Source of the DNA: an uncultured Aquimarina sp.
GTDB lineage: Bacteria; Bacteroidota; Bacteroidia; Flavobacteriales; Flavobacteriaceae
Direction of reading: 5' to 3'
NCBI GenBank assembly: GCA_947503135.1
Contig: CANNCQ010000002.1
Coordinates: forward strand, 72,643 to 136,642
DNA: 64,000 nucleotides
Shown: positions 8,957 through 17,500 of the stretch, in pieces
How the letters are laid out: the number at the start of each line of letters is the position of its first letter
Position numbering within the stretch: position 1 is the stretch's first letter
Notes under the pieces: generated by a model
The model's database searches: none
What the model was told of the DNA's origin: nothing
Seen by the model: the letters and a program-made list of their open reading frames with translations, nothing else
Translations under genes and position numbers: made by a program

Positions 8957-9793
8957 ATGGATATATATATACTTTATTACCTAGTCGCAGGCTCTTTAGC
9001 AGGTTTACTTGCAGGCTTGTTTGGTATTGGTGGCGGTATGATAATTGTACCAGCATTAATTTACATTTTTAAAGCACAAGGTGTTCCCGAAGCTGCACTT
9101 ACACATGTTGGTATTGGTACCTCTCTTGCAACTATTATTGTTACCTCTATAGGCTCACTCCGTGCACATAACAGTAAAGGTGCAGTAAACTGGAGTGTAT
9201 GGAAACGTATGGTACCAGGGCTGGTAATTGGTTCATTGGTTGGTGCAGGCATCGCATCTATTATTCATGGTGATTCACTCCAAGCAATAATTGGTGTAGG
9301 TGCTTTTTTGGTAGGATTAAAAATGTTATTTCTTAAAAACAAATCTTTAGAAGAAGATGACTTGAGCAAATTACCATCACCAGTGGGGCAAACAGGCATG
9401 GGAGGTTTTATAGGTCTTGTTTCGGCTATTTTTGGTATTGGCGGAGGTACACTAACCGTTCCGATATTGAGTTATTATGGATTAAAAATTCAAAATGCAG
9501 TGGGTACATCGGCTGCCTGCGGCTTACCAATTGCTAGTGCTGGTGCTTTTGGTTTTTTTGTCTTTGGACAATTTGTTGATCCTAGTGTAAAAGCATCACT
9601 ACCTAATGGTGTATTCGGTTTTGTACACATTTATGCATTTATTTGTGTGAGTTTAATTAGCTTTTTTATAGCGCCTGTGGGGGCAAAACTTACGCATAAA
9701 TTACCCGCAGCAACCTTAAAAAAAGCATTCGCAATTTTATTGCTAATCGTGGGAATTAAATTAGTGTTGAATTCTAAGGTTTTTATAATTTAA
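8957..9793 (+). CDS. TauE/SafE family membrane permease (anion/sulfur compound exporter type)
   Basis: A 278-residue polytopic protein with about eight membrane segments in two homologous halves. Each half begins with the family's glycine-rich motif: GLFGIGGGMIIVP near residue 21 and AIFGIGGGTLTVP near residue 156. TauE/SafE proteins move sulfite, sulfoacetate or other small anions. It sits 96 bases after mesD on the same strand, so a role with sulfur compounds and methionine supply is possible but only an inference from position. The substrate is unknown. Confidence 0.88.
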   Translation: MDIYILYYLVAGSLAGLLAGLFGIGGGMIIVPALIYIFKAQGVPEAALTHVGIGTSLATIIVTSIGSLRAHNSKGAVNWSVWKRMVPGLVIGSLVGAGIASIIHGDSLQAIIGVGAFLVGLKMLFLKNKSLEEDDLSKLPSPVGQTGMGGFIGLVSAIFGIGGGTLTVPILSYYGLKIQNAVGTSAACGLPIASAGAFGFFVFGQFVDPSVKASLPNGVFGFVHIYAFICVSLISFFIAPVGAKLTHKLPAATLKKAFAILLLIVGIKLVLNSKVFII

Positions 9794-9836
9794 TTATGGT
9801 TAAAAACTATACTTAGCTACGGGTATAAATAATTTT

Positions 9837-9864
9837 TAAAGCCAAGTCTTTTGATTTGGCTTTA
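9837..9864. terminator. Hairpin between convergent genes
   Basis: Inverted repeat TAAAGCCAA (9837-9845) and TTGGCTTTA (9856-9864) with a 10-base loop, between the TauE-like gene and the convergent outer-membrane barrel gene. Only short T runs flank it, so this is a moderate terminator call. Confidence 0.45.
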
Positions 9865-9938
9865 AGACCGAAAAAAGATGAAATAGTACGTTGTTGATTG
9901 CTATTTTTATGTTGTCACGGATATTAGAAAGACCGGTA

Positions 9939-10637
9939 TTACAATATAAAAAACATCAAACCAATTTTGATCGCAGAAAATCCTCCTTGTGAGTCGGTTA
10001 TATTTACAGACTCGTCAAAAAACGGAGTTAATCCATAGTATAAATGGAAATTAAATGTATTAAATCCAAAAGTTACTGTAGCACCAGCTTGTAACCTATT
10101 TAATCCATCAGGTTTTCTAATTCGTTTTGTTTCCCCGGTGTTGGACTCCGATTGATAGGTAAACGCATGCATATAACCTAAACGGACTCCTGTGTATATG
10201 CGCCAAAATTTATAGCTTTCAGGGGTAGACGTTCGCCATCTAAATTGAATAGGTATTTCTATTAATTGATTTCTAAAACGGTTATTATTTAAGTTATCCT
10301 CATCTGTAGGTAATCGAAATGCTGTTTTTCCATCGATTTCCTCTAGTATTAAGTTATGATTATACACGTTGGCAGAATACCCCAAGCCGATACCTATAGC
10401 CACATTTCTACTTTTATTAATAGGAAAATCCCTTATAAAACCTGCATGTAAACCACCAGAAAACCCTGATTGTACCACTCCAGCAGGTCGGTCACTAATT
10501 ACTTGAAAAGTACCTCCAATGTAAAATTGATCTTCTCGGTATAAAGAGTCAGTTTCAGGAAACGCCAAATGATTTTCGCGTTGCGCAAAAAGTGAAGTGC
10601 TAGAAAAAAGAACTAATAAAATAACTATTCGTACCAT
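9939..10637 (-). CDS. Outer-membrane beta-barrel protein, PorT-like
   Basis: A 232-residue protein with a signal peptide (cleavage after about SLFAQ) and alternating hydrophobic strands: FYIGGTFQVIS, SGGLHAGFIRDF, NVAIGIGLGYS, RIYTGVRLGYM and QAGATVTFGFN. It ends in a hydrophobic strand closing with a Phe-rich terminus, as outer-membrane barrels do. It resembles the PorT-like/porin-family barrels of Flavobacteria. I cannot tell whether it is the true T9SS PorT/SprT or a paralogue. It is upstream-adjacent to tadA on the same strand (66 bases apart). Confidence 0.75.
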   Translation of the reverse strand: MVRIVILLVLFSSTSLFAQRENHLAFPETDSLYREDQFYIGGTFQVISDRPAGVVQSGFSGGLHAGFIRDFPINKSRNVAIGIGLGYSANVYNHNLILEEIDGKTAFRLPTDEDNLNNNRFRNQLIEIPIQFRWRTSTPESYKFWRIYTGVRLGYMHAFTYQSESNTGETKRIRKPDGLNRLQAGATVTFGFNTFNFHLYYGLTPFFDESVNITDSQGGFSAIKIGLMFFIL

Positions 10638-10703
10638 TTACTTTATATGGATTTCTATAACAAATATCGGTTATTTAATTTCATTTTTATAAATAGTGTG
10701 CTT

Positions 10704-11153
10704 TTAGTTTAAATTCCTTTTTTCAACAAAAAAACGTTTTAATAATTGGCTACATTCTTCTTCTAAAATACCACTGGTTACTTTTGTTTTAGGATGAAGT
10801 TGCCCTCCCATACTTTTAAAGCCACGTTTGGGGTCTGCAGCACCATACACTATTTTTGATATTTGACTCCAATACAATGCTCCAGCACACATTTGACAAG
10901 GTTCTAAGGTTACGTAAAGCGTACAGTCTTTCAAATATTTCCCTCCTAAAAAATTGGCTGCAGAGGTAATGGCTTGCATTTCGGCATGGGCAGTTACATC
11001 ATTTAAAAGTTCAGTCAAATTGTGACTTCGTGCAATAATCCGATCTTTAATAACCACAATTGCTCCTACGGGAATTTCATTTTTATCAAAAGCAGCTTCA
11101 GCTTCTTGTAAAGCTTTTTTCATGTAATAAGCATCATCAAAAATCAATTCCAT
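10704..11153 (-). CDS. tadA: tRNA-specific adenosine deaminase (A34 to inosine)
   Basis: A 149-residue cytidine/deoxycytidylate deaminase-fold enzyme. The zinc site is complete: H56 and catalytic E58 in HAEMQAI, and C86/C89 in LEPCQMCAGAL. The motif spacing and length match TadA, which makes inosine at the wobble position of tRNA-Arg. Other nucleoside deaminases (such as guanine deaminase) share the fold, but the PCxMC context and size favour TadA. Two TAnnTTTG boxes lie just upstream. Confidence 0.9.
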   Translation of the reverse strand: MELIFDDAYYMKKALQEAEAAFDKNEIPVGAIVVIKDRIIARSHNLTELLNDVTAHAEMQAITSAANFLGGKYLKDCTLYVTLEPCQMCAGALYWSQISKIVYGAADPKRGFKSMGGQLHPKTKVTSGILEEECSQLLKRFFVEKRNLN

Positions 11154-11155
11154 AA

Positions 11156-11177
11156 CAAAAGTATTTACTCAAAAATA
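11156..11177 (-). promoter_or_regulatory. Candidate -7 boxes for tadA
   Basis: On the minus strand, TATTTTTG (11177-11170) and TACTTTTG (11163-11156) both match the Bacteroidota TAnnTTTG box. The second ends only 2 bases before the ATG, so use of the first (short leader) is more likely. No good -33 element was seen. Confidence 0.4.
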
Positions 11178-11260
11178 GTTAAAACATTGGGGTAAAAGGT
11201 TAGGTATGGCAAATAAAATCGTCTTAAATCAATAAAATTGATTCATAAAAAGTATAAGCT

Positions 11261-12235
11261 ATGAGGTTTTTAAAAATCACCATCACCATTTTTGTTACCA
11301 TTGTGGTAAATTCCTTTGTATTTGCTCAAAGTGTTATAAATCAAAGTGAAGAGTTGGGAAAAGTGCACTGGTACCGATCTTATGACAAAGCACTAGAAGT
11401 TGCCACTCAGAAAAATAAAGATATTTTACTGTTATTTCAGGAAGTGCCAGGATGCAGCACCTGTAGAAATTACGGGCATAATGTGCTAAGTCATCCTTTA
11501 ATGGTAGAGGCTATAGAAGATTTGTTTGTGCCTTTGGCTATTTTTAATAATAAGGGAGGCAAAGATAGAGAGGTGTTGAATAAGTATAAGGAGCCGAGTT
11601 GGAATAATCCCGTAGTGCGAATCGTAAATCATAAAGGTAACGATGTGGTTAAACGAATTGGTAATGATTATTCAGCTATTTCTTTATACAGAAGAATGAA
11701 AGAAGCCTTATTAAAGAAAGGAAAAGTGTTGCCTGAATACTTCAAACTTTTAGAAGGGGAATTGGCAATTAATACAAATTCAAATATAAAGGAGAAATGT
11801 TATCAAATGTATTGTTCTTGGACAGGAGAAAAGCAGTTTGGTAAATTAAACGGGGTGTTAAGTACCCAGTCAGGATTTTCTAACCATGCTGAAGTTGTAA
11901 AAGTTACTTACGACTCTACTTTAGTTTCTGAAGAATTATTAGATGCGTATGCTAATAAAAATAGTTCGACCTCTGTTGCCAATAGTACGGATTATAAACT
12001 AGCAAAAAATGATTTACATTATTATTTAAAGCATACTGCTTACAGGTTTATTCCTTTAACGGAAGTTCAAAAAACCAAAATAAATAGTGCTTTAGGGTAC
12101 CGCAAGCCAACAAAAAAATACCTTAGTCCTAAGCAGTTAAAATGGTACAATGAGTTACAGCAAACTAGTAATAGGGGCAAAGATTTAAGCTCTTTTGAGT
12201 TTGATGAAGCGTGGGCCCTTTTAGAAACAAAATAA
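11261..12235 (+). CDS. Thioredoxin-like VPGUxxT-family protein with MsrA-like C-terminal domain
   Basis: A 324-residue protein with a signal peptide ending near VFAQ, so probably periplasmic. The thioredoxin-like domain (about residues 35-145) carries VPGCSTC in place of CxxC. This matches the VPGUxxT family, where selenocysteine in some members is replaced by Cys. The C-terminal part (about 175-285) resembles peptide methionine sulfoxide reductase A: YCSWTGE in place of GCFWGVE, GFSNHAEVVKVTYD, and HYYLKHTAYRFIPLTEVQK. This suggests thiol-based redox repair or peroxide handling in the envelope. It lies 49 bases upstream of dxs on the same strand. The activity is not demonstrated. Confidence 0.68.
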   Translation: MRFLKITITIFVTIVVNSFVFAQSVINQSEELGKVHWYRSYDKALEVATQKNKDILLLFQEVPGCSTCRNYGHNVLSHPLMVEAIEDLFVPLAIFNNKGGKDREVLNKYKEPSWNNPVVRIVNHKGNDVVKRIGNDYSAISLYRRMKEALLKKGKVLPEYFKLLEGELAINTNSNIKEKCYQMYCSWTGEKQFGKLNGVLSTQSGFSNHAEVVKVTYDSTLVSEELLDAYANKNSSTSVANSTDYKLAKNDLHYYLKHTAYRFIPLTEVQKTKINSALGYRKPTKKYLSPKQLKWYNELQQTSNRGKDLSSFEFDEAWALLETK

Positions 12236-12271
12236 TTTATTTTTAAAATAGTAGTTTGATTTCCTAAATGG

Positions 12272-12279
12272 TATTTTTG
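12272..12279 (+). promoter_or_regulatory. Candidate -7 box of dxs
   Basis: TATTTTTG matches the Bacteroidota -7 consensus and ends 5 bases before the dxs ATG, so transcription from it would give an almost leaderless message. No -33 element at the usual spacing is evident. Confidence 0.4.
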
Positions 12280-12284
12280 CAAGG

Positions 12285-14054
12285 ATGTCAAAATTATTGG
12301 ACAAAATACAATTTCCGGAGGATTTAAGGAAGCTAGGGGTTAATGAGTTGCCTTTGTTAGCTAAGGAGTTACGTGAGTTTATAATTAATATTGTAGCTAC
12401 TAAAGAAGGGCATTTGGGAGCCAGCCTGGGGGTTATAGAACTTACCATAGCCTTACACTATTGTTACAACACTCCAAAGGATAAGTTGGTTTGGGATGTA
12501 GGACACCAAGCGTATCCACATAAAATACTTACAGGACGTAAAGCTGTTTTTGAAACTAATAGACAGCTTAATGGAATTAGCGGATTTCCTAAATTAAGCG
12601 AAAGTATTTATGATGATTTTGGCACAGGACATTCTTCAACGTCTATATCGGCTGTATTGGGAATGGCTTTAGCAGCTCAAATTAAAGGAGAAAATAAAAC
12701 ACAAAACATAGCTGTTATTGGCGATGCATCCATTGCTAGTGGAATGGCCTTTGAAGCGTTAAACCACGCAGGCGTTACAGATGCAAATTTTACCGTAATT
12801 TTAAACGATAATGCCATAGGAATAGACCCTAGTGTAGGCGCTTTAAAGAATTACTTAACCAAAGCTAAAAAAGGGGTTTTTAACAGACAACCTAACATTA
12901 TTGAAGCCTTAAATTTTAATTATTTTGGCCCCATAGATGGACACGATATCAAAGTGTTAATTCAGAATTTAGAAGTGCTTAAAAAAGTAAAGGGACCTAA
13001 ATTATTACACATAATAACTACCAAAGGCAAAGGCTTGAAGCAGGCAGAAGCCAATCAAATAAAATACCATGCACCAGGTAAGTTTAATGCCCTTACGGGA
13101 GAATTGTTGCCGAAAATAACTACAAAACAACCTCCAAAATATCAAGAGGTTTTAGGAGAAACGCTGGTTGAATTAGCTTCAGAAAATGAGAAGATAGTTA
13201 CACTTACCCCGGCTATGCCAACAGGTAGTGGGCTTAATGAGTTAATGCAAAAATTTCCTGAACGTACTTTTGATGTAGGTATTGCCGAGCAACACGCAGT
13301 AACTTTGGCAGCCGGAATGGCAACCCAAGGATTAATACCTTATTGTGTTATTTACTCTACCTTTTTGCAACGTGCTTACGATCAAATTATTCACGATGTG
13401 GCTTTGCAAAATCTACCAGTTATATTTTGTATAGATCGAGCAGGATTGGTTGGGCAAGACGGTGCTACCCACCACGGCGTATTTGATTTGGCTTACCTAC
13501 GTTGCATTCCTAATTTAATTATTGCTGCACCTGCCAATGAAGTAGAATTTAGAAACCTACTTTACACCGCATCTTTAGGCTTAAAGCAACCCATAGCTAT
13601 TCGTTACCCCCGTGGAAGAGGGATTTATCTTAAAAGGAAAACACCTTTAGAAACCCTTACTTTGGGTACGGCCAAACAGTTGGTAAAAGGCGTAAAATTA
13701 GCGATTTTAAGTATTGGTAAAATGACTGAGCAAGTAAAGCAGGCTTTAATAGAAATCAGTACCGATGAGGTAGCGCATTACGATATGCGTTTTGTGAAAC
13801 CTTTGGATTTGAAATTACTCACCTCTATTTTTAAAAACTATACTCAAATTATTACTATTGAAGATGGAGTGATTCAAGGTGGTTTTGGATCGGCAATTTT
13901 GGAAGAAGCACAAAAACAAAGTTATAAAGGTACTATTGAAAGGCTAGGGGTACCCGATTATTTTATTGATCATGGTACAACAGAAGAGTTGTATGAGTTG
14001 TGTGGACTTAGTATAAGTAGTATTGCAGAATCTATAAAATTAAAGCTGAGGTAA
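12285..14054 (+). CDS. dxs: 1-deoxy-D-xylulose-5-phosphate synthase
   Basis: First enzyme of the MEP isoprenoid pathway: thiamine-diphosphate-dependent condensation of pyruvate and glyceraldehyde 3-phosphate. At 589 residues it is slightly short of the 620-640 of E. coli Dxs, typical for Flavobacteria. The N-terminal TPP domain has GHLGASLG, DVGHQAYPHK, the metal motif GDAS...NDN (the third residue is Ala rather than the usual Gly) and FEALNHAG. The transketolase-like domain has DVGIAEQHAVTLAAGMA with the catalytic Glu, then RYPRG and a C-terminal domain. Starts at the ATG 12285. Confidence 0.95.
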   Translation: MSKLLDKIQFPEDLRKLGVNELPLLAKELREFIINIVATKEGHLGASLGVIELTIALHYCYNTPKDKLVWDVGHQAYPHKILTGRKAVFETNRQLNGISGFPKLSESIYDDFGTGHSSTSISAVLGMALAAQIKGENKTQNIAVIGDASIASGMAFEALNHAGVTDANFTVILNDNAIGIDPSVGALKNYLTKAKKGVFNRQPNIIEALNFNYFGPIDGHDIKVLIQNLEVLKKVKGPKLLHIITTKGKGLKQAEANQIKYHAPGKFNALTGELLPKITTKQPPKYQEVLGETLVELASENEKIVTLTPAMPTGSGLNELMQKFPERTFDVGIAEQHAVTLAAGMATQGLIPYCVIYSTFLQRAYDQIIHDVALQNLPVIFCIDRAGLVGQDGATHHGVFDLAYLRCIPNLIIAAPANEVEFRNLLYTASLGLKQPIAIRYPRGRGIYLKRKTPLETLTLGTAKQLVKGVKLAILSIGKMTEQVKQALIEISTDEVAHYDMRFVKPLDLKLLTSIFKNYTQIITIEDGVIQGGFGSAILEEAQKQSYKGTIERLGVPDYFIDHGTTEELYELCGLSISSIAESIKLKLR

Positions 14055-14096
14055 ATGAGTTTCGGAGCAGGTAATATCCTAGATATGATAAACTAG
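14055..14096 (+). other. Short frame, possible displaced N-terminus of the next gene
   Basis: Directly after the dxs stop, an ATG opens a 13-codon frame reading MSFGAGNILDMIN and then TAG. From memory, small flavobacterial membrane proteins often begin with such a MSFG...MINRMKQNR pattern. Deleting one base in AACTAGGATG would fuse it in frame to the downstream gene as MIN-R-MKQNR. See the finding on a suspected frameshift. Confidence 0.4.
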
Positions 14097-14097
14097 G

Positions 14098-14361
14098 ATG
14101 AAACAAAATCGATCACAACTGGCTTCAAGAAAAGTGAAATTTAAAAATCAAAACAGAAAAATCACAAAGAAAATTCATAATGCAGCTCTAAACGATAAAA
14201 AGTTGGAATCAGTCCATAACGACATGGTTTTAGAGAATATTAAAAAAGATTTAGCTAGTAAAAAGAAAAAAGAGATAGTACTTTTCATTTTTATTATTTT
14301 ATTAGTGGGAATCGTACTTTTCCTGTTTGTAAGTAACCCTTTTCGTTTTGTTTATCGATAA
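14098..14361 (+). CDS. Small basic protein with one C-terminal membrane helix, function unknown
   Basis: An 87-residue protein with a Lys/Arg/Asn-rich cytoplasmic part (about residues 1-60) and a single hydrophobic segment near residues 61-80 (IVLFIFIILLVGIVLFLFV). It would be tail-anchored in the inner membrane. I do not recognise a functional family. It follows dxs by 43 bases and precedes a strong terminator. Its first codons may be missing because of a one-base shift relative to the short frame at 14055-14096. A 7-bp hairpin (14076-14082 with 14093-14099) covers its ATG, but this may be chance. Confidence 0.65.
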   Translation: MKQNRSQLASRKVKFKNQNRKITKKIHNAALNDKKLESVHNDMVLENIKKDLASKKKKEIVLFIFIILLVGIVLFLFVSNPFRFVYR

Positions 14362-14420
14362 TAGAATTGTTTAGATACAACCTCAGTATTGTTGTTAACA
14401 ACCTATAATAAAATTCATTA

Positions 14421-14447
14421 AAAAGAGCGAAATTAATTCGCTCTTTT
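14421..14447 (+). terminator. Intrinsic terminator after dxs and the small membrane protein
   Basis: Perfect inverted repeat AAAAGAGCGAA (14421-14431) and TTCGCTCTTTT (14437-14447) with a 5-base loop, ending in a T run. It lies downstream of 14361 and ahead of dnaE. Confidence 0.8.
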
Positions 14448-14522
14448 CTGTATTTTTATAAGCCTTGCTATGTGAATTTTATAGCAAGTTAATGCCTTGT
14501 TTTTAAGCTAAAACGCCTACAC

Positions 14523-17500
14523 ATGTATTTAATTTTTGATACTGAAACCACGGGTTTACCCAAAAGTTTTAAAGCTCCAATTACCGACACCGATAATTGG
14601 CCCCGTTGTATTCAAATTGCTTGGCAATTACATGATGAGATGGGTAATTGTATAGAGCATCAGGACTATTTGATAAAACCCGAAGGTTTTAATATTCCTT
14701 ACGATGCCGAAAAAATACACGGTATTTCTACGGAGCTTGCTGAAAAAGAAGGGGTTGATTTGGCCGAGGTATTAGAAAAATTCAATGCAGTTTTAGCAAA
14801 GTCAAAATTTGTAGTGGGTCAAAATGTAGGTTTTGATGTAAATATAATGGGCTGCGAATTTTATAGAAATGATGTTGAAAGCCCAATGGCTAGTCTGCCC
14901 GTGTTGGATACTTGTACCGAGCATACGGCAACTTTATGTCAAATACCAGGTGGTAGGGGTGGTAAGTTTAAGTTACCAACACTTACAGAGTTACACAAGC
15001 ATTTATTTGGTGTAGGTTTCGGCGAAGCACACAATGCAACTGCCGATGTAGAAGCTACTACACGTTGTTTTTTAGAATTAGTTAGAAAACAACAATATAC
15101 TACCGATCAGTTAGATGTGGATAAAGAATATTACCCACGCTTTAAAGAAGCCAATCCAAAGCCATTTGAATTAATTGGTTTAAAGCACATCAATTTAAAA
15201 AAAGCTTCCGAAAAAATAAAAAAAGAGCTTGAAAAGCATTTAGTTGATGATACCCCTTCGGCTGCAGATCTCAAAGAAAATTTAGCCAATTTAGAGAATG
15301 CTTCATTTAGTCATTTGCACAATCACACGCAATTTTCAATCCTTCAATCAACTATTAGTATACCACAATTAATTAGTTCGGTTGCAAAGCATAAAATGCC
15401 TGCAGTAGCCATGACGGATCATGCAAATATGATGGGTGCTTTTCACTTTGTAAACGGTGTTATTAATCACAACAAAGGTGTTAAATCGCGCAACGACGCC
15501 AACCAAATTCGTTACGAAGCTACTCAGGAAAACCGATTAGAAGAAGGCGAGGAGCCCTTACACGAATTTATTCCCGAACAAGAAGTAACCCCCATAGTGG
15601 GATGTGAATTTCAGGTTTGTGAAGATCATACTAATAAAACAGTAAAAGACAATGGTTACCAAGTAGTATTGCTGGCCAAAAATAAAAACGGTTACCTCAA
15701 TTTGGCTAAAATGTCTTCTATAGCCTTTGTTTCTGGTAAGTATTACGTGCCCCGTATTGATAAAAAAATAATAGAGCAATACAAAGAAGATGTTATTGTA
15801 CTTACAGGAAACCTTTATGGGGAAGTTCCTAGTAAAGTACTAAATGTAGGTGAAAAACAAGCAGAAGAAGCTTTATTGTGGTGGAAAGAACAATTTGGGG
15901 ACGATTTGTATATTGAATTAATGCGTCACAATCAAGAAGATGAGGATCGTGTAAATCAGGTTTTAATTCAATTTTCAAAAAAGCACAACATAAAATTAGT
16001 TGCGACCAATAATACTTATTACGCTGAAAAAGAAAATGCCAACGCGCACGATATTTTATTGTGTGTAAAAGATGGAGAAAAACAAGCTACGCCTATAGGT
16101 CGTGGGCGCGGGTATCGCTACGGATTACCAAATCAAGAATATTATTTTAAGTCTCAGGACGAAATGAAGTCTTTATTTAAAGACATACCTGAAGCCATTA
16201 TTAACATTCAAGAAATTGTAGATAAGGTAGAAACATTTACCCTTGCACGAGATGTACTGTTGCCGGCCTTTGATATCCCAAAAGAATTTCAGTTTGAAGA
16301 AGATAAATTTGACGGAGGGAAACGTGGAGAAAATAAATTTTTACGACACATTACCTACGAGGGTGCTAAAATTAGGTACGGAGACATAACCCCAGAGATT
16401 GACGAACGATTAGATTTTGAGCTTCAAGTAATTGAAAAAACGGGGTATCCTGGGTATTTCTTAATTGTAGAAGATTTTATAAGGGCTGCCCGTGATATGG
16501 GAGTTTCGGTAGGGCCCGGTAGGGGTTCGGCGGCAGGCTCGGCTGTAGCCTATTGTTTGTGGATTACTAATTTGGATCCCATTAAATACGATTTACTTTT
16601 TGAGCGTTTTCTAAATCCCGATCGTGTAAGTATGCCCGATATTGATATTGATTTTGACGATGAAGGTCGAGGTCGAGTTATGGATTATGTAATTGATAAA
16701 TACGGTTCCAATCAAGTAGCACAAATTATCACCTACGGAACTATGGCGGCAAAGTCATCCATTAGGGATACCGCTAGGGCATTGGATTTACCTTTGCATG
16801 AGGCCGATCGCATGGCAAAGCTCATTCCTAACATGTCTAAACTCAAAAAGATTATTGGGGTAGATGAAGCTACATTGCGCAAAAAGTTTAATGCTGAAGA
16901 ATTACAGAAAATAAATGAATTACTTGCTATTTCTGAAGGAGAAGGTTTAGAGGCAGAAACGCTTAATCAAGCTCATATTTTAGAGGGTTCGGTTAGAAAT
17001 ACAGGAATCCATGCGTGTGGGGTTATTATAACGCCCGACGATATTACCAAGTTTGTACCTGTGGCTTTAGCAAAAGATTCCGAAATGTATTGTACACAGT
17101 TCGACAATTCGGTGGTGGAAGATGCAGGGCTTCTAAAAATGGATTTCTTGGGGTTAAAAACATTAACCTTAATTAAAGACACCGTTAAAATTGTTAAAGC
17201 AAAGCACGGTGTAGAACTAGATCCAGAAAATTTCCCGCTTGACGATGTGAAAACCTACGAGTTGTTCCAGCGCGGAGAAACGGTAGGAGTGTTTCAGTAT
17301 GAATCTCCTGGAATGCAAAAACACATGAGGTCATTAAAGCCTACAGTTTTTGCCGATCTTATTGCCATGAATGCCTTGTACCGACCTGGACCAATGGAAT
17401 ACATTCCAAGTTTTATTGCTCGTAAACACGGAGAAGAAGAAATTGTATATGATTTAGATGATTGCGAAGAGTATTTAGCCGAAACTTACGGAATTACAGT

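Noticed and set aside
14076..14099. Hairpin ATCCTAG/CTAGGAT over the ATG at 14098, possibly translational control
   Set aside because: Short, and better explained if the true start is at 14055 with a frameshift; not counted as a regulatory site.
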